In this document: positions 57,296-64,000 of the stretch, piece after piece
Layout of the letters: the number at the start of each line of letters is the position of its first letter
Numbering within the stretch: position 1 is the first letter of the stretch
Source of the DNA: CALREJ01 sp964533375
GTDB taxonomy: Bacteria; Patescibacteriota; Gracilibacteria; Peribacterales; Peribacteraceae
Direction of reading: 5' to 3'
DNA length: 64,000 nucleotides
NCBI GenBank assembly: GCA_964533375.1
Contig: CAZHLW010000001.1
Location: forward strand, 62,001 to 126,000
Notes under the pieces: generated by a model
Told to the model about the DNA's origin: nothing
Database searches by the model: none
What the model saw: only the letters and a program-made list of their open reading frames with translations
Made by a program: the position numbers and the translations under genes

Positions 57296-57328
57296 TGTCA
57301 CCCCTCGGCTACGCTCGGGATGACAAAC
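57296..57328. repeat. GTCACCCCTCGGCTACGCTCGGGATGAC repeat
   Basis: Imperfect palindrome (GTCACCC/GGGATGAC) directly before the thyA ATG; same family as 24803-24842. It is open in the thyA frame but lies upstream of the conserved start. Confidence 0.7.
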
Positions 57329-57330
57329 CT

Positions 57331-58251
57331 ATGAAACAATATCACGACCTTTTGCGGCATATTCTGGAACATGGACATAAACGGTCCGATCGGACGGGCG
57401 TGGGGACTATCAGTGTTTTTGGCTACCAGATGCGTATTAACTTGAGCGAGGGCTTCCCGCTCCTCACGACTAAAAAGATGGCGGTAAAGTCGATTGTGCA
57501 TGAGCTGATCTGGTTTTTGAAAGGCGATACGAACATCAAGTATCTGGCGGATAATGATGTGCATATCTGGGATGAATGGCCGTTCCAGGACTACCTGATT
57601 GCCAACAAGCTTACAGAGCAGCTGCCGATGTATTCGGAAAGCTGGATGGAGGAGAAAAAGAACTTTATTGAGAAGATCAAAACCGATGCCGGTTTCGCCG
57701 CGCAGTGGGGTGATTTGGGACCAGTGTATGGCAAGCAGTGGCGACGCTGGCAAGGAAACGACGGCAAGGTCTACGACCAGATCGGGCATGCCATAGAGGA
57801 GATCAAGAAAAACCCGAATTCCCGCCGCAATCTGGTGTCTGCATGGAACGTTGCCGATGTGTATGGACACACCAAAACTGCACCCCCTCTCTGTCACACG
57901 CTTTTCCAGTTCTACGTTCTAGATGGAAAACTCAGCTGCCAGTTGTATCAGCGCAGTGCCGATTCCTTCCTCGGCGTTCCGTTCAACATTGCATCCTATT
58001 CGTTACTGACGCATATGATCGCTCAAGTGTGCGGACTACAAGTCGGCGACTTCGTGCATACATTTGGCGATCTGCATTTGTACAGCAATCACCTCGAGCA
58101 GGCAAATGAGCAGCTTAGCCGTGAGCCGAAGGCACTCCCGACATTGAAGCTGAATCCGAGTGTCACAAACATCAGCGACTTCACCTTCGACGATATCAGC
58201 TTTGAGAATTACGATCCGTATCCGGCCATTAAAGCCCCTATTGCTGTGTAA
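57331..58251 (+). CDS. thyA: Thymidylate synthase
   Basis: 306 aa. MKQYHDLLRHILEHGHKRSDRTGVGTISVFG, LLTTKKMAVKSIVHELIWFLKGDTNI, the catalytic cysteine in PPLCHTLFQFYV, YQRSADSFLGVPFNIASYSLLTHMIAQ and DLHLYSNHLEQANEQL. Makes dTMP from dUMP with methylene-THF. Slightly longer than the E. coli form through a central segment (FIEKIKTDAGFAAQWGD), as in other long ThyA proteins. folA, which regenerates THF, lies 0.8 kb downstream. Confidence 0.96.
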   Translation: MKQYHDLLRHILEHGHKRSDRTGVGTISVFGYQMRINLSEGFPLLTTKKMAVKSIVHELIWFLKGDTNIKYLADNDVHIWDEWPFQDYLIANKLTEQLPMYSESWMEEKKNFIEKIKTDAGFAAQWGDLGPVYGKQWRRWQGNDGKVYDQIGHAIEEIKKNPNSRRNLVSAWNVADVYGHTKTAPPLCHTLFQFYVLDGKLSCQLYQRSADSFLGVPFNIASYSLLTHMIAQVCGLQVGDFVHTFGDLHLYSNHLEQANEQLSREPKALPTLKLNPSVTNISDFTFDDISFENYDPYPAIKAPIAV

Positions 58252-58263
58252 TTTTTAACATGG

Positions 58264-58296
58264 CTAAGCCCGCTACATCCTTGTAACGGGCTTTGC
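58264..58296 (+). terminator. Terminator after thyA
   Basis: AAGCCCGCTAC, loop ATCCTT, GTAACGGGCTT followed by TGCTCTT: good stem, modest T run. Confidence 0.7.
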
Positions 58297-58298
58297 TC

Positions 58299-58943
58299 TT
58301 AAGGCTTGGCAACTTCTTTTTTTATGGGATAGGAAACGGTGAGGTTCCGGGGGATGCGAAATGTGCGTTGCGACAGACTCTTTTTGTCGACGGGAGTCCT
58401 CCCTTTTTTAAAGATGGATTCCAGGGGTCGCTCTTTGTGGAATTCGATCCACTCATCTTCAAAGTGTGTCACGGCTGCACCGTACCATAGCTGTGCGGAG
58501 ACAGCGGATGCATCAAACGATGCGTCGTTTCGAACGGGCCCCATCAGTTCAATGGGCATCAGCAGATCGTCATTCTCGTATGTGAGGGGTCCGATCTTCT
58601 TGATAAGGATTCCTGCAAATGAAGTACTTCCCTCAACGCAGTCGATCACTACCAAGAACGTGTCTTTGTCCTTGCCCGATTTTACCTCCGATGAGGTGGG
58701 GCCTCTTTCCCAATATGGGATCTTCTTTGGGTCCTTCTTCGGATCTTCCCTGCATCGCAGTGCGCTGAAACCCAGAGCATAGGCTGCGGCCTTCGCCGGT
58801 GATCCTTTTCCCTTATGGAAAACGACTTCCACCGTTTCACTCTCCTTCTCAATCTTGATGCTGCTGATTTCCTTCAGAGCCGGTGTCGGAGCAGGCGCTT
58901 GCGCAAGACCGCATGCGACAAGCATTAGCAATAGCTGGACCAT
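58299..58943 (-). CDS. Putative lipoprotein, unknown
   Basis: 214 aa. Short signal MVQLLLMLVAC with lipobox-like LVAC, then a Pro/Ala linker. The mature part contains beta segments (TVEVVFHKGKGSP, TFLVVIDCVEGST, SAQLWYGAAVTHFEDEWIEFH) and a basic C-terminus. No domain recognised. It stands alone, between thyA and folA, on the opposite strand. Codon use looks somewhat different from neighbours (many AAG/CTC), perhaps a recent arrival. Confidence 0.6.
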   Translation of the reverse strand: MVQLLLMLVACGLAQAPAPTPALKEISSIKIEKESETVEVVFHKGKGSPAKAAAYALGFSALRCREDPKKDPKKIPYWERGPTSSEVKSGKDKDTFLVVIDCVEGSTSFAGILIKKIGPLTYENDDLLMPIELMGPVRNDASFDASAVSAQLWYGAAVTHFEDEWIEFHKERPLESIFKKGRTPVDKKSLSQRTFRIPRNLTVSYPIKKEVAKP

Positions 58944-59064
58944 GTTGTATCCACTCTTTCAAAAAATTTGCCGACGTTGCCTAAAAAGCAATCCCCAACA
59001 AACCGTTGCTGAGTACACAATTCTATACCTTCTTTTCACGAATAAAACAGATTAAGCTGATTGC

Positions 59065-59574
59065 ATGATTATCAGCCTTGTCGCCGCAGCATCGGACAAC
59101 AACGTCATTGGCAAAGACGGCTGGATGCCGTGGCATTTGCCGGCTGAATTAGCCCATTTCCGGGACTATACGCGGGGGAAGACGGTTATTATGGGCCGCA
59201 AAACCTTTGATTCGATGATGACGACCCTCGGGCGCCCGATGCCCAATCGCCATAATATCGTGGTCTCGCGGTCAACGGATCATTCCTATCCCGAAGGAGT
59301 GGATGTGGTGGGGTCGATTGAAGAGGCGATTGAGCTTGCGAGAAAAGATGGGCTCGACGAAATCTGCGTGATTGGCGGAGGGGCTATTTACAGTGCAGCA
59401 TTGCCGTACGCGAACCGCATTAGTCTGTCGCGGGTGCATACGACTATTGAAGGAGGCGAAGCGTTCTTTCCGGAGTTTTCGAGTAGTGAATGGAAGGAAA
59501 CGGAACGCATTGAGCATCCGGCGGATGCGGAGAATGTGATTCCTTATACGATGTTGATGTACGAGCGGAAGTAA
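59065..59574 (+). CDS. folA: Dihydrofolate reductase
   Basis: 169 aa. SLVAAASDNNVIGKDGWMPWHLPAELAHFRDYTRGKTVIMGRKTFDSM includes the Met20-loop and substrate Trp/Asp positions; NIVVSRS, IEEAIELARKDG, ICVIGGGAIYSAALPYANRISLSRVHT follow. Reduces dihydrofolate with NADPH. TAAGCT ends 6 nt before the ATG. Works with ThyA to sustain dTMP synthesis. Confidence 0.95.
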   Translation: MIISLVAAASDNNVIGKDGWMPWHLPAELAHFRDYTRGKTVIMGRKTFDSMMTTLGRPMPNRHNIVVSRSTDHSYPEGVDVVGSIEEAIELARKDGLDEICVIGGGAIYSAALPYANRISLSRVHTTIEGGEAFFPEFSSSEWKETERIEHPADAENVIPYTMLMYERK

Positions 59575-59604
59575 TTGACAGCGGGTCATGGCGGAGGATG
59601 ATAG
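59575..59604 (+). promoter_or_regulatory. Leaderless-type promoter of the 54-aa gene
   Basis: Perfect TTGACA (59575-59580), 18-nt spacer, TGATAG (59599-59604), 6 nt to ATG. Same -10 and same downstream bases (GRTTCAT-like) as the promoter at 60553-60582. Confidence 0.65.
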
Positions 59605-59610
59605 GTTCAT

Positions 59611-59775
59611 ATGACACTCCAGCCACAAGAAATCACCGGCCAAGATGCTGCATTGGACACTACAGAATTTACAGAGATGCCCGAAGGTGTCGATCTTGTT
59701 ACTACCTTAAAAGGGATCAGTACAGTGGTACATCTCGAGCACAATCAGCTTTGCTCTATGGCAGCAATCGATTGA
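59611..59775 (+). CDS. Small protein of 54 aa, unknown
   Basis: Reads MTLQPQEITGQDAALDTTEF, TEMPEGVDLVTTLKGISTVV, HLEHNQLCSMAAID. No signal, no motif. The support is its promoter: consensus -35, TGATAG box and 6-nt spacing, matching the promoter of the HExxH gene at 60589. It may be a true small protein or the start of a once longer gene related in control to 60589-61356. Confidence 0.5.
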   Translation: MTLQPQEITGQDAALDTTEFTEMPEGVDLVTTLKGISTVVHLEHNQLCSMAAID

Positions 59776-59782
59776 GAGGTTT

Positions 59783-60427
59783 TCACTGTTTTTCCGTCTT
59801 GAGCCAGCGAACGCCCCAGTACACAAATGGCGTCTCAATCACGCTCATTGCACACTTTATCAGCCAGTAGGGAATGAGGAGACCGACAATGAAGGCGAAG
59901 TTGCTGCTGAAGGTTTGATCAAACGCGTAGAAGGCGGCGAACATGAAGATGACCGTGTCCAGGAACTGGGAGAGGAAGTTGCTGACGTTGTTGCGGAACC
60001 AAAGTGCTTTTTGGCCCATCATCGCGCGGATTTTTGCGAAGATGTAGAGGTCTGTGAATTCGGCAATGGAGAACGCCAGGAGGCTCGCGAAGGAGAAGCG
60101 GGCGGAGAGGTGGAAGATGGTCTGGTAGGCTTCTTCGGTTGCGGCGAAGCGGGCGGAGGGCGGGAGGGCTGTTGCGAGGAGGGAGAAGAGCATGACACCG
60201 ACGACCGTGACCAGACCTGCACGGATGATGCTTCTGGTGCGGGCTTTGCCGTAGACTTCAGTGATGACATCGTTGATGGTGAAGACGAGCGGAACGGTGA
60301 AAATGCTGACGCTGGTATTCAGGTTCAGCCATCCAAGCTGCACAAGCGGGAAGGTCTTTGCGCCCATCAGTTCGGAGGTGATGATGCAGAAGATGTAGAG
60401 GGCTATTAAGAGGTCGAGCTTCTTCAT
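59783..60427 (-). CDS. Queuosine precursor transporter (VUT/YhhQ family)
   Basis: 214 aa, six hydrophobic helices. LLIALYIFCIITSELMGAKTFP and VPLVFTINDVITEVYGKARTRSII, then FSFASLLAFSIAEFTDLYIFAKIR and RNNVSNFLSQFLDTVIFMFAAF match the VUT family, which imports queuine or preQ0/preQ1. The start is MKKLDLLIAL; an upstream start would add five residues. No queuosine synthesis genes are in view, suggesting salvage. Confidence 0.88.
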   Translation of the reverse strand: MKKLDLLIALYIFCIITSELMGAKTFPLVQLGWLNLNTSVSIFTVPLVFTINDVITEVYGKARTRSIIRAGLVTVVGVMLFSLLATALPPSARFAATEEAYQTIFHLSARFSFASLLAFSIAEFTDLYIFAKIRAMMGQKALWFRNNVSNFLSQFLDTVIFMFAAFYAFDQTFSSNFAFIVGLLIPYWLIKCAMSVIETPFVYWGVRWLKTEKQ

Positions 60428-60429
60428 GG

Positions 60430-60552
60430 TAAATAAGGTCAAGGATAAGGTTTAGGTTAAGGTACCTTGATTATTGCAGCTTCGCCATCATCGATTTTTC
60501 TGCAAGAGAAAGCCATTTACCCTTTCCCTTATCCTTTTCCTTGACCTTTTGA
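60430..60552. repeat. Inverted repeat of GGTCAAGGATAAGG words
   Basis: Left words AAGGTCAAGGATAAGGTTTA, AGGTTAAGGTACC; right arm CCTTTCCCTTATCCTTTTCC, TTGACCTTTT. Belongs with 24468-24540. Confidence 0.7.
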
Positions 60553-60582
60553 TTGTGGGTAGAGGGATCGGGGGGATGATAG
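60553..60582 (+). promoter_or_regulatory. Leaderless-type promoter of the 60589 gene
   Basis: TTGTGG (60553-60558), 18-nt spacer, TGATAG (60577-60582), GCTCAT, ATG: the 6-nt spacing again. Confidence 0.6.
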
Positions 60583-60588
60583 GCTCAT

Positions 60589-61356
60589 ATGGAAACCATG
60601 ACAGCATCATCGGCCGCTATCGACAGCGAGGAATTGGCTCAGGCTTTTATTACTCAGGCTGCGACAGACGCTCAAACCACCGGCGAATATCTGCAGGATA
60701 TCGACAACGTATCATCCACTCTGGGTCAGGCGAATGGTCCGATGAAAGACGTTGCGGATCTCATGAAGAAAAATGCCTCTGAAATCAGAGAGGTGCTCGA
60801 CGGATCGATGACTATCAAGATCGATCAAAATATGGAGGCTGGAGTCAACGGGTACACGTACATTGGCGGGACCGACAGTACGACTGCGCTCAGTCCGGAG
60901 CTTTTCTATGCATACGATACAACACAGGAACTTGCTCAAACCATTGATCACGAAAGACGCCATCATGAGCAGGTCGAGCTGCAGACAGGCGGACAGGAAA
61001 CCATCTTCGTCACGGCGGATGGAGAAAACATTAAAGACACGACGCTCTTCTACGAAGGCGACACCGAAATGCATACGACGAAAACATTCGGACGCAGGAA
61101 CGATCAGCCCCAGGAATATGCTGACGGCCACGATATGGGCATAGACATTACGCAGGAGCATGAAGCCGAGTGGCATGAGACACTGACTGTCACGGGAGAT
61201 CTGGCATCGTTGCAGGGAGAGGTGTGGGAGGCGGGGCTGAAAGATGGATCACTGGCTATTGATGAACTCATAGTGCAGGCAGACCAGACGGGATATACGG
61301 AAGCAGCCGCACAAGCATTGCAGTCACATATTCAGACGGTCGGAGTCGGACAGTAA
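60589..61356 (+). CDS. Hypothetical protein with zincin-like HExxH motif
   Basis: 255 aa, acidic, soluble. TIDHERRHHEQVE near residue 118 gives HERRH (HExxH), and FYEGDTEMHTTKTFG about 40 residues later gives an EGxTE-type acidic motif, the usual place of a third zinc ligand in several zincin peptidases. The N-terminal about 75 residues are helical and polar. No signal peptide. Ends in a strong terminator. Peptidase activity is inferred from two motifs only. Confidence 0.65.
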   Translation: METMTASSAAIDSEELAQAFITQAATDAQTTGEYLQDIDNVSSTLGQANGPMKDVADLMKKNASEIREVLDGSMTIKIDQNMEAGVNGYTYIGGTDSTTALSPELFYAYDTTQELAQTIDHERRHHEQVELQTGGQETIFVTADGENIKDTTLFYEGDTEMHTTKTFGRRNDQPQEYADGHDMGIDITQEHEAEWHETLTVTGDLASLQGEVWEAGLKDGSLAIDELIVQADQTGYTEAAAQALQSHIQTVGVGQ

Positions 61357-61360
61357 CTTC

Positions 61361-61392
61361 AAAAAAGAGTCTCACGTTGGAGACTCTTTTTT
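61361..61392. terminator. Bidirectional terminator between the 60589 gene and secD
   Basis: AAAAAAGAGTCTC, loop ACGTTG, GAGACTCTTTTTT: perfect stem with A and T runs. Confidence 0.9.
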
Positions 61393-61413
61393 ATTGCGAT
61401 CAATGATTGATTA

Positions 61414-63843
61414 TTACTGCACTTCTTTGCTACCGGGGAAGAGATGTCTCTTCTCTGCAATCGGCATCATGGCTACTTTCCGTGCCATCCAGCGGGTGAT
61501 GATCATACCGGTGAACATGGAGATGACGACACCGAGTCCGAGTGTGATGGCAAAGCCGCGAACGAGGGACGTACCTACCAGGAAGAGGAGGGCACAGGTG
61601 ATGATGGTCGTGATGTTACTGTCGCGGATAGATGGCCAGGCGCGCTCGAAGCCGACTTCGACTGCGGTCTTCAGCATTTTGCCGCGGCGCAGTTCTTCCT
61701 TCACGCGCTCGAACACGAGCACGTTACAGTCCACCGCCATACCAATAGACAGGATCATACCGGCGGCACCGGCGAGCGTGAGGACGATGTAGCTGTCTGA
61801 GAACAGGAAGAGCGGGAGCTTCAGGATGGCAATGAAGATGACTGCGTAGATGATGAGTGCGAGGTTTGCGAGGACGCCCAGGAAGCGGTACATGAAGAGC
61901 ATGTAGAGCATGACGACAATCATTCCAATGAAGCCTGCGAAGACGGACATATTGAGGGCCTGTGCACCGAGTGTTGCCTCGACTGTCTGCTGGCCGCTCA
62001 GGTGGATAGGAGCGGGGATAGCACCGGTGTTCAGGTCTTGTGCCAGCTTCTTTGCTTCGTCGTAGTTCTGACTACCGGTAATGACTGCGGAGCCTCCGGT
62101 AATTTCTGTCTGCACTGTTGGAGCGGAGACCAGTTCACCACCCACGAAGATCGCGATGCGCTTGCCGATGTTTGCCTTCGTGAGTTCCTGGAACAGCTTG
62201 GCGCCTTCGGTATCGAACACAATCTGCACAACCGGGAGGCTGGTGTTTGGCTCGAGTGTGACTGTTGCGGAGCGGAAGTGCTTGCCGTCGAGAGCAGTGT
62301 CTTTCCAACCCGTCGGGCGGAGAGAGAAGAAGAGGGTGCGCAGTTGAATTGCTTCTTCCGTGCTGCGGACATCGCCACTCTGGAGACGGGCGAGCATGGC
62401 ATTGGCGCGGGTCTGTGCGTCAGCACCGGTGATGGTGAGAGCATCGAAGCTCGCTTTGTCTGCAGGCATATACGGAGCCTTGTCCACGCGGATGAGGTGG
62501 TAGCCAAACGGTGTTTCGACCGGATCGCTCACGATGCCGACTGCCTGGGAGAAGGCGACGTTTTCAAAAGTCGGGACGAGGGAGCCGTGAGTGATAGGAC
62601 CCAGGTTTCCTGCATTCTGTGCGGAGGGGCCGTCGCTCTGTGCGCGGGCAAGATCCGCAAAGTTTGCACCTGCGGTCAGCTGTTTCTTCAAATCCTGTGC
62701 GCGGGCGAGCGCCTGCTCTTTCGTGCGGGTGACGGTTGCGGCAGCAGAGTTCGCACCCTTGTAGGCAACAAGAATGTGGCTGACATCCACCTGCTGGGAA
62801 CCGGGGACGTAGCTTCGGAGGAAGATGAGCTGTGCAGAACCATCGTCCATGCTGGCAACTTTCAGTTCGCCGGCCTTCATGCTCTTGATGGTGGAAATAA
62901 CACGGGCGGGAACAGAGGTGTCCAGCACTTTGTTTTCTTCCAGACGCTGAGTCGTTGTCGTTTCGGTCTTTGCCAGCACTTCGAAGGCTTTTGGTGCTTC
63001 GTTAATCACACGGCCGGTCATGGCGCGCGGCGAGAGTACTTCCACCAGGAAGACGCCCGGGACTTTGTCCGTAATAGCGTTGCCCTGTGCATCTGTGGAC
63101 GCAACGTCGACAGATCCTTCAATGCGCTGCACGCCGCTTGCCTGTGTCTGGGTCCAGACTTTTTCAAGACCGGTTGGCAGTTCATCGCGGAAGTAGGTGT
63201 GGGATGCTTCGTAGCCCATACCGAGCTGCGATCCCAAATCCTGTCCAAGCGTGGCAAGCGTGGCGCCGCTCTTGGTCATGCGCGCGACTGCTGCTGTCAC
63301 ATTCGCGCGGACGGTGCCTTCGTAGGCGCTGTCTGCTTCTGTGAATTCCTCTTTGAATTCGAGCTGAATGGTTTTTCCAACTGTATCAATACACTGCTGT
63401 ACATCCACCACACCCGGACACTCCACCAAAAGGTGTTTTTCACCACCCACATACGACGGGGTGATGGTCGCTTCGCTCACACCAAGGGCGTTGATGCGGC
63501 GCTCAAGCACGGTGCGGATGGCTTCGACCAGGTTTGTCTGCTGCTCGCGGATAGCGGCCTGTTCGTTCTGGAGCTGGATAAGCTCGGTACTGCCTGCGCC
63601 CTGTGCCTGCAGTTCATTGATGCGTGCATCAAGCTGCTTGAGCTGGTCCTCGATTTCGTTTTCGGAAATGCGGAAGTCGAGCTGTGTACCACCCGCAAGA
63701 TCGAGACCGAAGTGGAAATCCGGATTCAAAAATGATGGTGCCCATCCTGCTTTCAAAGAAGAGGGCAAAGCGACAATCACAATCAGGAGCGCGGCTACTG
63801 CGGAAATAATAGGCCAGAGATGAGTGGAAGAACGGGAAGCCAT
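61414..63843 (-). CDS. secD: Protein translocase subunit SecD with inserted parvulin (PpiC) domain
   Basis: 809 aa; most SecD proteins have 400-620. TM1 (IISAVAALLIVIVALP), then HFGLDLAGGTQLDF with the D1 motif. Residues about 352-459 form a parvulin-like peptidyl-prolyl isomerase domain: DVSHILVAYKG, ARAQDLKKQLTAGANFADLARAQSDG, NAGNLGPITHGSLVPTFENVAF, DPVETPFGYHLIRVDK. Normal SecD P1 sequence (FRSATVTLEPNTSLPVVQIVFD) resumes after it, then five more helices with AVDCNVLVFERVKEELRRG. SecD with SecF uses ion gradients to pull proteins through SecYEG. The insertion would place a folding catalyst at the exit side. Confidence 0.92.
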   Translation of the reverse strand: MASRSSTHLWPIISAVAALLIVIVALPSSLKAGWAPSFLNPDFHFGLDLAGGTQLDFRISENEIEDQLKQLDARINELQAQGAGSTELIQLQNEQAAIREQQTNLVEAIRTVLERRINALGVSEATITPSYVGGEKHLLVECPGVVDVQQCIDTVGKTIQLEFKEEFTEADSAYEGTVRANVTAAVARMTKSGATLATLGQDLGSQLGMGYEASHTYFRDELPTGLEKVWTQTQASGVQRIEGSVDVASTDAQGNAITDKVPGVFLVEVLSPRAMTGRVINEAPKAFEVLAKTETTTTQRLEENKVLDTSVPARVISTIKSMKAGELKVASMDDGSAQLIFLRSYVPGSQQVDVSHILVAYKGANSAAATVTRTKEQALARAQDLKKQLTAGANFADLARAQSDGPSAQNAGNLGPITHGSLVPTFENVAFSQAVGIVSDPVETPFGYHLIRVDKAPYMPADKASFDALTITGADAQTRANAMLARLQSGDVRSTEEAIQLRTLFFSLRPTGWKDTALDGKHFRSATVTLEPNTSLPVVQIVFDTEGAKLFQELTKANIGKRIAIFVGGELVSAPTVQTEITGGSAVITGSQNYDEAKKLAQDLNTGAIPAPIHLSGQQTVEATLGAQALNMSVFAGFIGMIVVMLYMLFMYRFLGVLANLALIIYAVIFIAILKLPLFLFSDSYIVLTLAGAAGMILSIGMAVDCNVLVFERVKEELRRGKMLKTAVEVGFERAWPSIRDSNITTIITCALLFLVGTSLVRGFAITLGLGVVISMFTGMIITRWMARKVAMMPIAEKRHLFPGSKEVQ

Positions 63844-63850
63844 AAGAAGA

Positions 63851-64000
63851 TTACGGAACCGGTGTAAAGGTGACGTGCAAACCGACGTTCATATCGTCGG
63901 CGAAAATACTGGCAATATCGACACTCGGGACATCGCGGATAATCAGGTTATCGGGAATAGAGTCTGTCTGCACTTTGAGCAGACTCACGAGTCTGCCGCG
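63851..64000 (-). CDS. C-terminal fragment of an unidentified protein (truncated by window edge)
   Basis: Open frame from base 64000 to a TAA at 63851-63853, 49 residues: LKVQTDSIPDNLIIRDVPSV and DIASIFADDMNVGLHVTFTP. It ends 7 bp before secD on the same strand, so it belongs to the same operon. Strand-rich; not enough for identification. Not SecF, which normally follows secD rather than precedes it. Confidence 0.55.
   Translation of the reverse strand, partial: RGRLVSLLKVQTDSIPDNLIIRDVPSVDIASIFADDMNVGLHVTFTPVP

Noticed and set aside
62002..63735. 577-codon open frame on the plus strand opposite secD
   Set aside because: It is the mirror of the secD frame, Cys/His-rich with no motif and no promoter; secD is unmistakable on the other strand.

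Overview
The window reads as chromosomal DNA of an uncultivated Patescibacteria (CPR) bacterium. A relative of Peregrinibacteria/Peribacteria is my best guess. The reasons are a GC content slightly above 50 %, a fermentative gene set (ADP-forming acetyl-CoA synthetase and a fused 2-oxoacid:ferredoxin oxidoreductase with flavodoxin), many orphan proteins, and the standard genetic code. UGA is a stop codon: many genes end in TGA, and prfB (RF2) carries its programmed UGA frameshift. No rRNA, CRISPR array, phage or insertion sequence was found. The only tRNA is a tRNA-Ser(CGA). The taxonomic label is inference and was not tested.

Layout. Positions 1-18.9 kb form an envelope polysaccharide region: GT4, several GT2 and GT-C type glycosyltransferases, GtrA, four or five sugar-nucleotide epimerases, two nucleotide-sugar dehydrogenases and an FAD oxidoreductase. 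It is interrupted by two orphan genes at 11.2-13.8 kb. Positions 18.9-25.2 kb hold a two-fold histone protein, tRNA-Ser, prfB, a PilN/PilO-like pair and infC-rpmI-rplT. Positions 25.5-33.8 kb hold a membrane protein, a NIF3-like protein, ADP-forming acetyl-CoA synthetase and flavodoxin-KorCA-KorB. Positions 33.8-42.9 kb hold GT2, trmD, WecG-type GT26, gpmI, a WecB-like epimerase and an O-antigen ligase. Positions 43-64 kb hold guaA, an ECF sigma/FecR-like pair, efp, mscS, gatB, a second ECF sigma factor, def, a DEDDh exonuclease, nth, mscL, thyA, folA, a queuosine-precursor transporter and a SecD with an inserted parvulin domain.

Two properties run through the window. First, many genes appear to be leaderless: a -10 hexamer of the TANNNT type ends exactly 6 nt before the start codon, often with a -35 box 16-18 nt further upstream. 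This pattern corrects several starts and implies an AUA start for def. It also supports two small genes (54 and 59 aa). Second, intergenic spaces are filled with several unrelated families of short word-like, often palindromic repeats. Some have entered conserved genes in frame (acdA, O-antigen ligase, guaA, trmD).

The most unusual items are the doublet bacterial histone (19.5-19.9 kb), the SecD-parvulin fusion, the AUA-start leaderless def, an EF-P whose modifiable lysine is replaced by glutamine, a triplicated 3' end around an apparent 1.5-kb insertion at 11.1-12.65 kb, and a probable structured RNA near 48.4-48.7 kb.
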